From Cornus controversa (taxonomy: Eukaryota > Streptophyta > Magnoliopsida > Cornales > Cornaceae): a DNA stretch of 64,000 nt. Below are positions 24,721-36,813 of this stretch, piece by piece (position 1 is the first letter of the stretch; each line of letters starts with the position of its first letter). Position numbers and translations under genes: made by a program. The stretch spans positions 26,142,806 through 26,206,805 of the forward strand of contig CM048848.1 of assembly GCA_026545225.1 (NCBI GenBank). The letters are read 5' to 3'. The notes beneath the pieces were generated by a model, which saw nothing but the letters and a program-made list of their open reading frames with translations, was not told where the DNA came from and did no database searches.

Positions 24721-25584
24721 GTCCCGTGTACCTCTTTTGCGTTAATTTTTCCACAACCTCCCATATATGTAATGTGGATGCATACGTAATCAAGCATTTT
24801 ATTTTATGGTATCCCAATGCACCAGCTAGTATTAAAGTACATAGCATGCATTTCTCTCTACATAAACCCACATATGACCACGTATGTGTCATTCCCCTCC
24901 CATTATGCAATATGGATGCATATATACATAGCATACTATTTTCATGCATCAACCCATGCTTATGAATACTAAAAGAAGCATTTAGCATGTTTCTCAACAC
25001 ATTCCAACACATATAGCGCATACATGTTCAAAACCCGCATAATACCTCATATACGCTAACAACTTCACCTTAACATATTTTTATTATGCTATAACCAATG
25101 CATACATTCGATATATAAATAAAGCTAGCATGCATCTCATATTCACATTCCCACATATAAACACATATATGTTACATCCTACATATAGGTCACATATGCA
25201 TGTATACCAGCATAATTATAGTCATGCTTCCACTCAAGACATGCATGCATTCACTACAAGTAACTAGCATGCTTTTCATTCAGAATATATAACCATATAT
25301 ATATTCCGTCACCATATATGTATTAAGGACATATAAAACACTTAGCACATCATAATCATGCTTTTCAAATGTTCGCCAATACCATATTCATATATATAGC
25401 ATGCATTTCTACTACTACACCAAAGTATAATCGCATATACATTTCACCTATGCATAAATTCCACCTACGCTTATAGAACAACATATAGCTAAATATGAAT
25501 TATTTAGCATAAATTACATGGGCTAAATCTGCACATATACATATCACAACGTAAACGAGCATTTAAATTTCATGTTTTCCTCTC

Positions 25585-25628
<44 letters not shown>
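25585..25628. repeat. (CA)n(TA)n microsatellite
   Basis: A run of CA followed directly by a run of TA. A further TA run stands at about 25672-25688. Confidence 0.9.
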
Positions 25629-25634
<6 letters not shown>

Positions 25635-27610
25635 ACTTCCCATCCCACGTATATACAACAATCACCTTTATATATATATATATATATAAACACGACATAT
25701 GATTAAATTAAGAGCATATGTAAATTAACCAATATAACTAAAATATATACGTAGGAGATAGAGGCAAGAATCAACTTGCCTTAAGTCCCACTCTCCAATG
25801 AATCTGCGTCTGCAAAGCAGTCCATACCAAGCCTGGTCCAATCTCGTGTCCAAGTCACATATGAACCAATCTCCTTTCCTTTTTTAATTTCCATGGTTGG
25901 TCCAAATTTAAGCATTCAAATTCAGCCCATAATTACGCAAGTTGGCAGTCCAATTATTAGGCCCAATTCAATTAAGTAGCCCAAACAAGACTCCAAAATC
26001 ATGGCAGCCCACTTCATGGTCTAAGCCCAATCCATTAGCCAAACGAACCCACCTCTGAACAAACAATGTTCAGCCATGGTTGCCAAATAGTATCCAACAC
26101 ACCACCAACTAGGAATTCACTTCACAACCTTCACCATAATTGTTTCCATTGAAAGCATCACACCAACTCTCACTATCTGCCATAAGTGGCCGAAACTACC
26201 ATGACCACCATCATCTTCGCAACACAACAACCCAATTCCAGCACCTTCATGATCAGCCATAATTGAACCAACAAGCTCCACCGCTGGCTAGGCTTATCAC
26301 CAAATAAGTTCAGTTGTAAGACCACCACAATCGCAACCAAAAAGAGCATCGTAAACTCACGCTGTCGCCACCATCGACAGCCAAGAAGGCCACCAAAATG
26401 GCCATAGAAATAACCCACAGAACTGCTACCTCCTCCCCTGTCGGAACAATCATCCAAAACCTAAACAATACCACCGTGAGCCCCTTGTAAAAACTGAACC
26501 CAAGGAACGGCGTCAGCTGACAGCCAACACCACTAGAACCACCGTTTCCACAGCCAAACAGACCCTCCATAACCGAACCCATCATCCAGCTTGAGCCAAG
26601 CCCAAGACCACCGTGTTCCACCACACCTCAACCACAGCTGGTTACCGAAACAACTATACGAAACCACCAATTTCAACCAACCCAAGCCGCGGACTACACC
26701 ACCACGATCAGCCACAAATCATGAGCAAACCCAGCCGTGCCCAGTCACACCACGCCGGAACAGTTACTGCCAAACTAAACCAGACAGCCACCATGGCTGT
26801 TAGTTCACGATCGCTATCGGAGCTCCACCTCAACGGTCGTCCTCAGCCAAAACCAACACGACCCAGTCGTGTCTCTATGCCACCACCACCAAAGAAACCC
26901 ATCAACGACACCACCCCACGCCACCACTATAGTCATACCAAACACGGCTCAGCTGTGTCTCCACCGTCGACCACCTTGCCATGGCCGTCCAACAACCAGC
27001 CGAGAACCACTGTGGACACCATCGCTGGTCCAATCTTCTATCGAACCAGTCGAGCTCAACCCAAAATTGGACCACCAACAACCACCGTCCGAACAGCCAG
27101 TAGCCACAACCACTGTCGACGCTGGAATCGGTTCCTCCTCTCTCCGACTTCATCTCTCTCCCTAGAACCCCTCTCGGCTTCTCTCTCTTCTCTCTCTTCT
27201 TTTCTTTCTTTTTCTTCTTTTTCTCTTTTTCTTTTCTTTCCCTCTTTTTTCTCTCCTCTTAGCCGAACCACTCATGTGGTCTTCTCTTTAGCTGACCATT
27301 TTTGGTTCACAACTTCCTCAATTAATCTCCTCCACAAGATCTATATAATTATAAAGGTGCCTCTCTATTTATCCATAATTACATATAGACCCACCATATG
27401 TATATATAAATACCTATATATATATATACATACTCACCATGCAACAACACATATATATACTCCAATATATATATATTATAATGTCCACGTCTTCCATCTA
27501 TATATATAATATATATATGGATTCACACCGTTTCGAATTTAATTAATTTAAAAAAAGAAAACCCGTCTAAAAATCATCCGGAATCGGTTAAAAAAATTCC
27601 GGTCCTTACA

Positions 27611-28202
27611 CATACTCCAAGGTGAATAGGTTAGTCTCTCACATTTTTTCGTTTTTCTCACAACGGCCCCATACATGTTTTTCGAACATATATAAATCAA
27701 GCACCTAAGAGTCGTTCTACACAATGCATAATCTAGTTATAAAGGAACATAGCATACATTTCATCTCCACCAAGCTACACATATATTCACCTATACAGGT
27801 AAAAAAACTAGTATACAGTTCACATATGCTCCTAAACCTCACTTAAGCACATTTTAGACATACTTCACCAATGCACACATTTTCTATAAATAGATAGCAT
27901 GCATTTATCTCACATTAAATCACATATAATCACGTATATGTCAAATCGTGCATATAAATCATATATGCACATACACTAGCATAAATATCATTATGCTTCA
28001 CTCAATGCATGCATTTACTACAAGTAACTGGCATACTTTTTATCCACAATATATAACCACCTATATATTTCATCACCCATCATCCCTAGGTTTTCTAACC
28101 TAGAGCTCTGATACTATTCTGGGATCAGTTACATAATCCAACCTTCTCAACTATACACACGATATCTCCATTCCCTGTCGTCCCTAGGTATTCTAACCTA
28201 GA
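27611..28202 (-). other. F internal region, noncoding, right block with duplicated primer-site region
   Basis: AT-rich sequence with no frame. Near its end the region around the primer site is duplicated: CCCTAGG.TTTCTAACCTAG followed by AGCTCTGATAC appears at about 28084-28116 and again at about 28180-28214, 98 bp apart. Only the second abuts the LTR; the first has TACTA where the second has TACCA. Confidence 0.65.
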
Positions 28203-28214
28203 GCTCTGATACCA
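28203..28214 (-). promoter_or_regulatory. Primer binding site of F (tRNA-Met)
   Basis: On the reverse strand TGGTATCAGAGC, complementary to the 3' end of initiator tRNA-Met, lies three bases from the 5' LTR end (28218). It is a perfect match to the usual plant Ty3/gypsy chromovirus site. Confidence 0.85.
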
Positions 28215-28217
28215 TTC

Positions 28218-30861
28218 TGTCACGCCTCAGAATCCTGACCGCCAGGACTCCCCTGGACCGACCCAAATCCTGAGGGTGAACCCGTTCACTCAACCCCGTG
28301 AACAACCTAAACTACACTCATGCGATAGTATCAAGCTTTGATACCATGTTATCACACCCTTGTCCCCCAACTCCCAGGAAACCAAGAGGTGAACCTGTCC
28401 GTTAAGCCCTAATGGACCATTTTAACCTTTCATCACCACAGAAGCCTAGTCACCCACTTGTATTTACCTATGCACAAGTCAACATCACCTACCCTCAATC
28501 GCCTCAACCACAGAACTATTCAATTGGTTCTATTCGACAAAAATGAATACATAACTCCTTGTGAGTTTATAATGAATGTCTAAAATTGTAGCCATTAGAA
28601 AGAGGGTTTAAAAATACACAATTTTAAAAAAAGAATCATTGAAATCCGATTTGAAACGAAGGAAATATGCACTCTTTGAAGTTGGACAAAAGGGGGATCG
28701 ATCGCCCAAGCTCGATCGAGGCTGTTTCTGACCTTTTACAGGGGTGATCGATCACCGTAAAAGAGGGGGATCGATGGCCGTTAATCTTTGGCAAAATTCT
28801 GTAACACAATTTTGGTTATAACTTCACCCTAACTTAAAATTCGGATATTTCAGAATCCATAAATCCGTTTGACTTGAAATTTGGTATGGATCTTCCTCAA
28901 CATGTCTAGCATCCAACCCAATTAGAATGATATAAAAATACCAACCAAAACTTGAGTTATACTCAAATCAATGGGTATGGGTCAGAAATTAAACCCTTGC
29001 ACTAAAACATGCATATCTTCCCTATTTTATATCCAAATAAGGCCTATGACCTATCAAATTGAAGGTAATATAATTCTCCTTCTAAACATATATTCTATTC
29101 ATGATTTCAACTCAAAATGGACACTTTTGGGCACGTGTCCCCCCAATGGCTACTCTAATGCCTTAATGGCCATCAAGTATATTCACGTAACATGCATTTC
29201 ACATTTGAAATGTAATTCCATCAATTTTTTTCTTACCATATCATTCAAAACACATATCCATTTCACTTCATTCTCATCTGATTTACTTGAGAAAAATCTA
29301 TACATAAAGTTACAACATAAGAGGAAATCATAACTTTACATTCCAAATGTTCAAAATATAAATCTTGCCCAAGAAATACATCCCAATGCGATGGATTCTG
29401 AGTTTATATAGTCATTGCATGAATTTCAAGCATAAGTCCAAAAATGCTAAAAAATCCTACCATGACTACAAATACATAATCAACGTGCCACAAGCCGGCA
29501 CGAATAGCCAAATATATACAATATCCAAATGATCATCATACTCCAATGAAGTTCCCAAAACATCCATAAGAACTATGAAGTCCCTATCATCATCTTTGAT
29601 GCATAACCTAAAAAATGTTGGGGGGAGCAGGGTGAGCACCATGGCGGCTCAATAGAGATACCCCAACCCCACCTAAGCGCCAACCCTACGCCGATCTACA
29701 TGAATGCAAGTCATAGAATCCCTATTAGTTATATGGTATATGCTAGAGCATTTAGACATACATAACATATTCAACACATGAGCAACATTATCAAATGAAT
29801 GCTTTCAAGCAATGCATGTTTACACACACACATAAATGGTTCATGATTTGTCAAAACTCCAACAAAAGAGATATGGGTGGGCATGCTCTGAAGCCCCATG
29901 TCACATTTTCAAATAACCCTCTTTGGGATGTTTTATCAAACACAATGTATGCAACATGTTCATGGATGATGTCAACACAACAAGCATCACCAAATAATAA
30001 AATTTAGCATACATTTACAAGGCTCTACACTTTGGCATCAAATTACATGCTCAAGAAACACCAATCATGCTTTTCACATAGCATTTACCAAAAACCTCAT
30101 ACATGTCATACATATATCAACTTTATAACATGTAATACATATAAATCACCTCTTTAACATGCAATTATATAACAAATGCAACAAGGAGAGGGAAACCCAA
30201 CCTCCTAACTTTACCTAACATGTTAACCCCCTAAGAAACCCACAATTCAACCTATAGAATTGACACTTAGGGAGGAAGAGATACCCCTACCTCAAATCCA
30301 AGCTTGGTTGTTAAGGACCCAATTTTCACCAAGCTTCAAACTCCTCCAACGACAACTTTCCCTCAATCAAATCGAAGAGGAGAGTGAGGGAAGTAACTTT
30401 AATTCTTGGCTCCACCCTCAAAAGTTAGAGAGAATGAGAGAAGATAAACTTGTAGAGAGAGAGAGTGAGATCCGGCCAAGAGAGAGAAAGCCCCAAATTT
30501 GATTTCTTTTCTCCCTTTCTTTACACATATATATATAATTTATATATTCCACTTTCCAACTAAACCCTCAATCTCTCCTCTTTTTGCTCTTTGTTATGGG
30601 CCTTTTACGCTTATTCACAAACTAGCATTTTCTCTCTTTTTGAAACTTCACTTATGTCCTTAAACTTACATTCACACCCCTATGCCACTCTCAAGTGTCT
30701 GTATTTACCTCCCGATTTACTCGGATCCATTCTGATCCCACACCCGTAACCGAAAATATGAAAACGATTATTTAAATCTACTAAGGATGTCATTAAGTGA
30801 CTAATCATGCTTAAAAGTCACCGACCCATAATTATAATTCCAAAACAATTTTAGGTCGTCA
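28218..30861 (-). repeat. 5' LTR of F
   Basis: Starts TGTCACGCCTCAG and ends GGTCGTCA at the target duplication GAGTT. It matches 17751-20457 throughout, including GATCGATC modules (28690-28775) and the CACGTG block near 29125. Frames such as 28971-29333 and 30260-30502 are LTR sequence present in both copies. Confidence 0.87.
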
Positions 30862-30866
30862 GAGTT

Positions 30867-31142
30867 GGCGTGGAGCGGTATTGGTTCCATTTAAAGACTT
30901 AATCTACTATATTGAATGCATATCCAAATTGTGGACTATATGCATGTGTCCAACATGTAATGACCATTTATGTTTCGAGAATATGTATCATTTATGCTTT
31001 ATGATTGTATTCGTTTAATTATGTTATTCAGCATGTATTGTTCATGACTTAAGATTTCATACATTGTGAACATGGTTTTGAGCATGGTAGAATGCTAGAT
31101 GATTAAATGATGATTCATTCATTTATGTTTAGTTTCACATGT
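30867..31142 (+). repeat. 5' LTR of E, middle block
   Basis: This short AT-rich piece lies between the target duplication of F (30862-30866) and element B. By position it continues the E LTR from 17750 and is resumed at 44141. It ends in CATGT (31138-31142), the target duplication of B. Confidence 0.75.
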
Positions 31143-32573
31143 TGATGTGGTCGGAACTAAATTATATTGTAAGCTTAATTTTTCCTTTTTATCAAAATAT
31201 AATTCAACCACTCGCAAGAGCACGAATCTTTGTAGATAAGGTTCTATATAGAGGGTATCGATCCCACGAGGACTAGTCACAATTGTCGTAAAGGAAGATT
31301 AATTCTACTTTAATTAAAAAAAAAACAGATTTTTGAATTTGTGTTTAAAAACTATTGCTTGAATGAAATGACAAGAAAAATAAAGAGTTTGAAGTTGGGA
31401 GAGAGAACTAGGGTTGGTTTCCACCACTAGCCATTCACATGTTCATAAGTGTAGCAAGCATGGGATTCATTAATTAAATGCCTAACAATGTCATTAGGCT
31501 TGTGACCTCAATGACATATCAAAAGATCAGTGTGTGTGCTAACCTATCATAATCCATCTTCAATAAGCATAGCTCTTCAACCTAACTAACTACCTAATTA
31601 CTCTACTCTCTAAGTGAACACTACATGCATCCAAACTACCTTGTCTTGGCATGGTCTATACAAACTAACATCACACATTCATTTAAACACCATTACCTAG
31701 CCATCATTTACATTTCTTGTGGAATATGCAAATGTTGTGCATTCAAGTGACAAAATCTACTCTAAGACAAGAATAAATTCCAAATCAAATGAATATATAT
31801 AAGAGATGTATTTGTGTACATAATCACTAGGCTAAATAATCAACATTTAATTACAAATCCCAAGAGCTACAAAGATGAACAAGTTTACATGGCTAGGGGT
31901 TGAAACCAACACCCTAGTAGAAGAGTTAGTTGCTCATGGTTGCCTTGCACCCTTCCATTGATGAAGAGAATGAAGCTTCTTGGTCTGGTTCAGCTCTTCC
32001 TCTTCCTCTCCCGAAGGTCTCTCCTTAGTATTCTGATGTGTATTGAGAGATATGTGAGATATGAGAGATATGGCCCTTTTTGTGTGCTTTTTGGCTTCTT
32101 TTTCAACCTTGGGCCCACCATATATATATATATATATCATTATATATATCTCTTGTATCAAGAAGGCCCCCAAAAGTCTTGTTCAAGTCAGACAATCCTC
32201 CTAAGTCGTGCAAAAAGGGGATTTTGTTGCAAGTGGGAGAGCAGGTGAGCAAGTGGCCAAGTGGGCTCTGCAGAATCTCGATTGATCGAGATTGAATCTC
32301 GATTGATCGAGATTTCGATCAATCGAAATGAGATCTCGATCAATCGAGATTTCGATTAATCGAAATCAACATCTCGATTGATCGAGATGCCTTGGCTGCA
32401 TTTTCTGATTTCTTCTCTTGACTGCAGAAAGCTTCCAACTTTGCTCCATTTACTCCAACACCTGCAAAACATCAAAAACACAAAAATACAGTAAACATAT
32501 CTCGGTAAACGCAAAAACAGAACTAACGTATGCAATAAAGAGGGTTCAAATGCATAGAATTGAACACTTATCA
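31143..32573 (-). repeat. 3' LTR of B
   Basis: On its own strand it starts TGATAAGTG and ends CCACATCA. It is almost identical to 42708-44135. It holds six palindromic 16-bp units at 32274-32389 and TA-rich sequence (32121-32150) that may include the promoter. The 102-codon + strand frame at 31940-32248 is repeated in the other LTR and is not a gene. Confidence 0.93.
32274..32389. repeat. Palindromic module cluster in 3' LTR of B
   Basis: Six units of the type TCTCGATTGATCGAGA or TTTCGATCAATCGAAA, each with 7-bp inverted arms around a central TG, CA or TA pair. Units of opposite orientation are exact reverse complements, so both single units and neighbours can pair. Confidence 0.92.
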
Positions 32574-32587
32574 CACCCCCAAACTTA
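32574..32587 (-). promoter_or_regulatory. polypurine tract of B
   Basis: On the reverse strand TAAGTTTGGGGGTG abuts the LTR start TGATAAGTG, identical to the tract of A1 and C. Confidence 0.85.
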
Positions 32588-34354
32588 CATATTGCTAGTC
32601 CCTTAGCAAGTACAATATTACAAAAATGAAATCAACTATCTTATACAAAAGTTTAATCATGCTCAGTCATCAACTAGATAAAGGGCGATCATCCGTTCAT
32701 TTCACATTTGGCAAATGCAACAAGTATTACAGAACTATGTGGTCATTAGCAAAAATGGACTTTCACAAGCTATAAATGAACGACAGTCCCCACATAATGG
32801 CCAGCCCGAACAACTATAACAATTCCAGCCCCAAAATCCTCTTTGAAAAGTGAACATGCATTCTAACATGCGACTTTTGTCATATTTGGAGAAGAAAACG
32901 AACAAATCTGTTTTTAAGAGAAAAACTCATTGAAAATGCTCGACACGGCTATTCATTATCACAAAACATTCATGATTGCTCATGCGCGGATGACCGTGCA
33001 ATGCTTAGCTCTTTTTGCTTTCTTGCAAGCCCATGTAGCGGCGTTGGGCCAATGACTCCCAAACCAATTGATTTTAGGGCATTAGGTGAAGAAGCACCCC
33101 TCGGACTTAATGACCGAGCTTACAAGGCGATGAGCGTAAGCAAGCCACCCGCTTATTATTGCTCAAGCTTACACACTTTTACACGAATATTTCCTACTTT
33201 GAGGCATAGAAATCCGGTTTATTGAGTGAGAAGGCTTATTGCATATTTTTCTCTTTTTATTTCTTTTTTTTTTTTTTTTACAACAACCAGAAGAACTTAT
33301 TCTTTAAGTTGTTCAGATAAAAACAGAAATTTACAAAATTCTCCATCAGACTTATACCCCACAATTTAAAATGCATGTGTGCAAATTTGTGCGGTTAAGG
33401 ACAAATTTAGGGCAAGAATTGTACGTGCTCAAATTTAGACAAAAATGTAGACCGTTCTAGCCTACTATGAAGCTTGCAAAAGTTCAGGGTATTTACAATG
33501 TTAAAGTTCTTAACTACCTGCTGCATTTACCTCGGACATTTATTCGAATGACTTCCTTTAAAAAGCAAGACATCATGGCAAGCATCCAAAAATATCAAGA
33601 AGAAAAAAAAAAACTGCTCTACAATGACACTCAAACTTATATGCAACATTGTGCTCAATGTTTGGACAAGAAGAACAAGGAAAGAAGTTACCAGGATGGC
33701 ATAATGCGAGAAAAATGGTATTCCACAGCAGCGGTCATCTTGTAAATAAGGAAAACCTGCACAGAACACCAACTGGATACCACGAGCATTAAAAGGAACA
33801 AAAAGTAGATAAATAGAACATAATGAAAGAATTATACACAAACAGATAATGCCAATATCACTGTATATCTAAGGGTCTGAACTGGTATTTTCCAATTGTC
33901 TAAGAGGTCTATACGATAAGATATTGACTATCCAGGCACGCTAACGTATAGCACGCAAAGGGGCTGCCTTTCTTTATTACCGCCATACTGTGTTGAAGCA
34001 ATCTCAACAGTATTGGGAATTAAAACCAGGCGGTAATAAACGGAAATCATCAACTGAATTGCATATAACAATTAGACAAGTGGTACTACATACATAGTCA
34101 AAGTATAGAGAATAGATATGTTGAGAGAAAGCAAAAATAAAAACAGTAAAGATAACACATGGTAAAAATATATATATATATATAAATGTATTCCATATAA
34201 ATTAAAATGAGTTTCAGTACAAAGTGTACATGTAGGTGGAATACTAAAAAAGAACTAAACATGGCCAACATGGCCTATCAAAAATAAAGAAAGAAAAGAA
34301 AGAAAAAGAAAAAAAAATATAGAAAGTAAAGCATAGAAGAGGAATAAAATGCAG
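32588..34354 (-). other. Noncoding 3' region of B
   Basis: No believable frame. Blocks at 32588-32720 and 33000-33230 resemble A1 and C. The rest matches C (54587-56380) closely. It includes A/T-rich runs at 33260-33280 and 34300-34320 and a TA run at 34170-34182. Short + strand frames at 33001-33225 and 33467-33745 reflect the conserved noncoding sequence. Confidence 0.6.
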
Positions 34355-35578
34355 CTACTCGAGGGCGGGTGGTGGTGGTGGTGGCTCGGAGGGAGCAGAA
34401 GTGGAGGTGGAGGCTCGACCTGCGAACATGAACTGCAGGTCCTGCCGGAAGGCTCGGAACTCGTCTAAGATCGCTCTCTGGCCTTGTGCCAGAGAAGAAA
34501 TGTCCGTCCGAATACCTGCCAGCTGACTCTGCGTCACCTGGACGTGCTCGTCAAAACCCTGCTGGAGCCACTCTACGTCAGCCGCCAAGCAGGAATAGCC
34601 CATCGCTAAGATATCATGCCGCTCTGCAGCGACATCCATCTCCTCCTCCTCCATCTCCTCGTCCTCTGACTCAGCCCCTGCAGGCTCTCCCTCATCCGTC
34701 TCCACCGGGGCATCCATATCTACATCGTCTGGTGGATCACCCTGATGGTCCTGTCGCTCTAAGTGTCGCCTCACCCGCTCCCACTGAGTAGATGTGAAGC
34801 GGGTGGGCGGTGCCGACTGGATGTCAGTCCGACTGACCGGTATACTAGCGCTGCTGAGAAAAGCGACCATCAGGAAAGGGAAGGGAAGCTGCCAACTCGC
34901 TGCTCTCCTCTTCCTCTTGTTGACGAGGCCATCCCAGACTTTGTGCATCTGCCCCCAGATTAGCGATGGGACAAAAAACCAAGCGCCCGTGTGGAAAGCA
35001 TAGAGGCAACGGAGGAGGTCGCCCCTACGCTCTGCCACGTGCTGCAGCGGACACGCGTTCTTGAGGAGAACGGTGTCCAGGAGCCAATATCTGCTCGGGC
35101 AGATCGATTTGGACGTGCAGTTGTGACTGGGCGTGGTAAATACCCCGCCACACATGTCCATCACTATCGAAAAGAGCGTAGTGTCTGCTGGGAGTGCGGC
35201 ACTGTAAAGTGGCTAACCGTCCGGGCCAACCATGTCCGGCGGCTGCTGGTGAGGGATGCCGAGCATATGAACAATCTGGCTCGGCGTAATCGTGATTGTG
35301 ACAGTGGCCACAACAGTCTTGAGTGTATCTGGCGCGGTGCAGGAGTAGGTCATATGCTCGTAAAAGACCTACACTAGGCGCTCGTGTGCCACGTCGGTGG
35401 GAGGCACATATAGCCGGTCGAGGCGACGTCTCCTGAGCTCGGCAACCGTCCACGTGGTGTCGGGACGCCTCTCAAACTCGGCTAAGTCAAAAACCTGCTC
35501 CGGGTGGAACTTCCGAGACCGGAAAGCTCGCCCGGGCACATCGCGAACAGCACCGACGGCGTTCTTCACCCTCGCCAT
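34355..35578 (-). pseudogene. Athila-like ORF2 protein of B, two stops
   Basis: The frame of 407 codons starts at the ATG at 35576-35578 (MARVKNAVG), the same start as in element C, and ends at 34355. It is interrupted by TAG at 35369-35371 and TAG at 35213-35215, leaving 34355-35164 as the long open part. Order: basic N-terminus, a helical Arg-rich middle, conserved LLDTVLLKNACPLQH, an acidic ED-rich stretch, a segment of heptad-like leucines (LQQGF to AILDEFRAF) likely to be a coiled coil, and a Pro-rich end. The same protein type is seen in A1 and C. It is often annotated as a plant transposon protein; its role, env-like or other, is unknown. Confidence 0.78.
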
Positions 35579-36240
35579 AGCCTCGGAACAGTCTGCACTT
35601 GATTCCAAAAATTACGTAAATAAAAGATAAATAAGAAGGAAACTAAACTACGAATAAACTAAAAGAATAAAAAATAAAAATGAAGTCCTAGTCCATGGTA
35701 TTGACAAGAATGCAAAAAGTCGCTCTCGAAGAGGCAATATGAACGGATGCAACCGAAACGAAGGTGCCGCGGTTACACACCGTACACTAAGCGTTTGAAA
35801 TGAAGAGAATGCCAAATCTCACTCCTACATGAATTCCTACCCCCCGAAAGCCACAAAATCTCGTTACAGATATCGCAATCGCACCCATCCACCCCAACAT
35901 TATCTAACTATGTTTAGTACACCGTAAAACCATCAAAAATGGCGAGAGAATAAACAAAAAGTAGCCATGCATCACTTACCTCAAGAGGAAGAAGATGAAC
36001 GACTCAATAGAAGAAAAGTCCACTCGCAGCCGCGAAGAGAAGATCGCGCAAGTGCTAGCGGCGGCTTCGGACTGCGTCGGATGGCGGCGGAGGATCGAGA
36101 ATGGTAGATCGAGTGCTCGGGAGTGCTTAGAGAAGGCTTGGATCGCACGGAGGGAGAGAAGAATTCTGATGGTCTTTTAAAATGGGAGGGAAGCCCAACG
36201 GTTTAAATAGATTTTCGGCTCACGTGCAGGCTCCGCGTGC
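35579..36240 (-). other. Spacer upstream of ORF2 in B
   Basis: Noncoding. It aligns with C (57603-58158), for example GTGCTAGCGGCGGCTTC in both. The + strand frame 35995-36180 is not supported. Confidence 0.55.
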
Positions 36241-36643
36241 ATCTCGATTGATTGAGATGTGCCTTTCGATCAATCGAGATTTCGATTGATCGAAATCTTG
36301 CTTCGATCAATCGAAACCAGCTTCGATCGATCGAAACCAGCTTCGATCGATCGAGATTGTCTCTTCGATCAATTGAAAATTCCTTCACTGAATTATCTTT
36401 TTACTTCGATCAATCGAACATTTAATTGATTAAATTGAAATTTTATTTCGATCAATCGAAATCCCATTTCGATCAATCGAAATTTTAGATCGATCGAAGA
36501 CCTATCGAAGTGCAATCGAAGAATACTACCTCTCGGGACTTTGGACTTGGCAAATCTCTGCAGTTTTTCGATCAATCGAGATTGAGATCTCGATCAATCG
36601 AAATCTTGATTGATCGAGATCTTGGTTTCGATCAATCGAGATG
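36241..36643. repeat. Palindromic module array in the pol-ORF2 spacer of B
   Basis: About 15 irregularly spaced units of TTCGATCAATCGAA, TTCGATCGATCGAA or TCTCGATCAATCGAGA type, the same modules as in the LTR of B. Spacing varies from 0 to about 65 bp, and some units have one-base changes. There is no coding frame. Confidence 0.92.
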
Positions 36644-36813
36644 CTAAAAAACAGTCAGTTTAAAGTATGCTTCAGGGACTTGGATTTTTTTGGGAATTAG
36701 ATACTACCTTGCTTAGATACAAACCTACTTTGGATTAAAGGGACATCATGAAAGCATGATAGCTACCATGGCTTTGCCACCTTACACGTCTATGGCGCGA
36801 CGTCCGGATCGGC

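Larger units (their letters stand above)
23252..27610 (-). mobile_element. Solo LTR G of a Tekay/Del-like element, nested in F
   Basis: It starts TGTCACGCC and ends CCTTACA, and is flanked by CATAT (23247-23251) and CATAC (27611-27615), a target duplication with one mismatch. Removing it restores a unit of the tandem array of F. No primer site, polypurine tract or coding frame is seen, so it looks like a solo LTR left by LTR-LTR recombination. At 4.36 kb it is long. It contains three G-box repeats (23449-23580), a repeat block at 24290-24720 also found in the LTR of D, an AC/TA microsatellite, and a CT-rich tract (27170-27255) beside TA-rich sequence that could be the promoter. Confidence 0.82.
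17751..30861 (-). mobile_element. Large noncoding LTR retrotransposon F (LARD-like)
   Basis: F is flanked by GAGTT on both sides (17746-17750, 30862-30866). It has two LTRs of about 2.7 kb, a polypurine tract at 20458-20470 and a tRNA-Met primer site at 28203-28214, all in - orientation. After removing the nested solo LTR G, about 3.4 kb of internal sequence remains, with no recognisable gag or pol frame. This matches large retrotransposon derivatives, which keep the signals for reverse transcription and depend on proteins of a partner. The LTRs differ by many substitutions and short indels (roughly one in ten bases in the part I compared), so F is old. Confidence 0.85.

Noticed and set aside
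26613..27509. 298-codon + strand frame, Pro/Thr-rich
   Set aside because: It lies inside the solo LTR G, is built from CCA-rich and CT-rich low-complexity sequence, and runs into TA microsatellite; several overlapping frames on both strands show the same effect.
31940..32248. 102-codon + strand frame, repeated at 43504-43857
   Set aside because: It is a chance frame inside the LTR of B, so it recurs with every LTR copy.
34991..35377. 128-codon + strand frame
   Set aside because: Antisense to ORF2 of element B; it arises from the GC-rich coding strand.
36241..36643. CRISPR-like repeat array
   Set aside because: Units are short palindromes with irregular spacing and sequence, inside a plant retrotransposon; there are no uniform spacers or cas genes.
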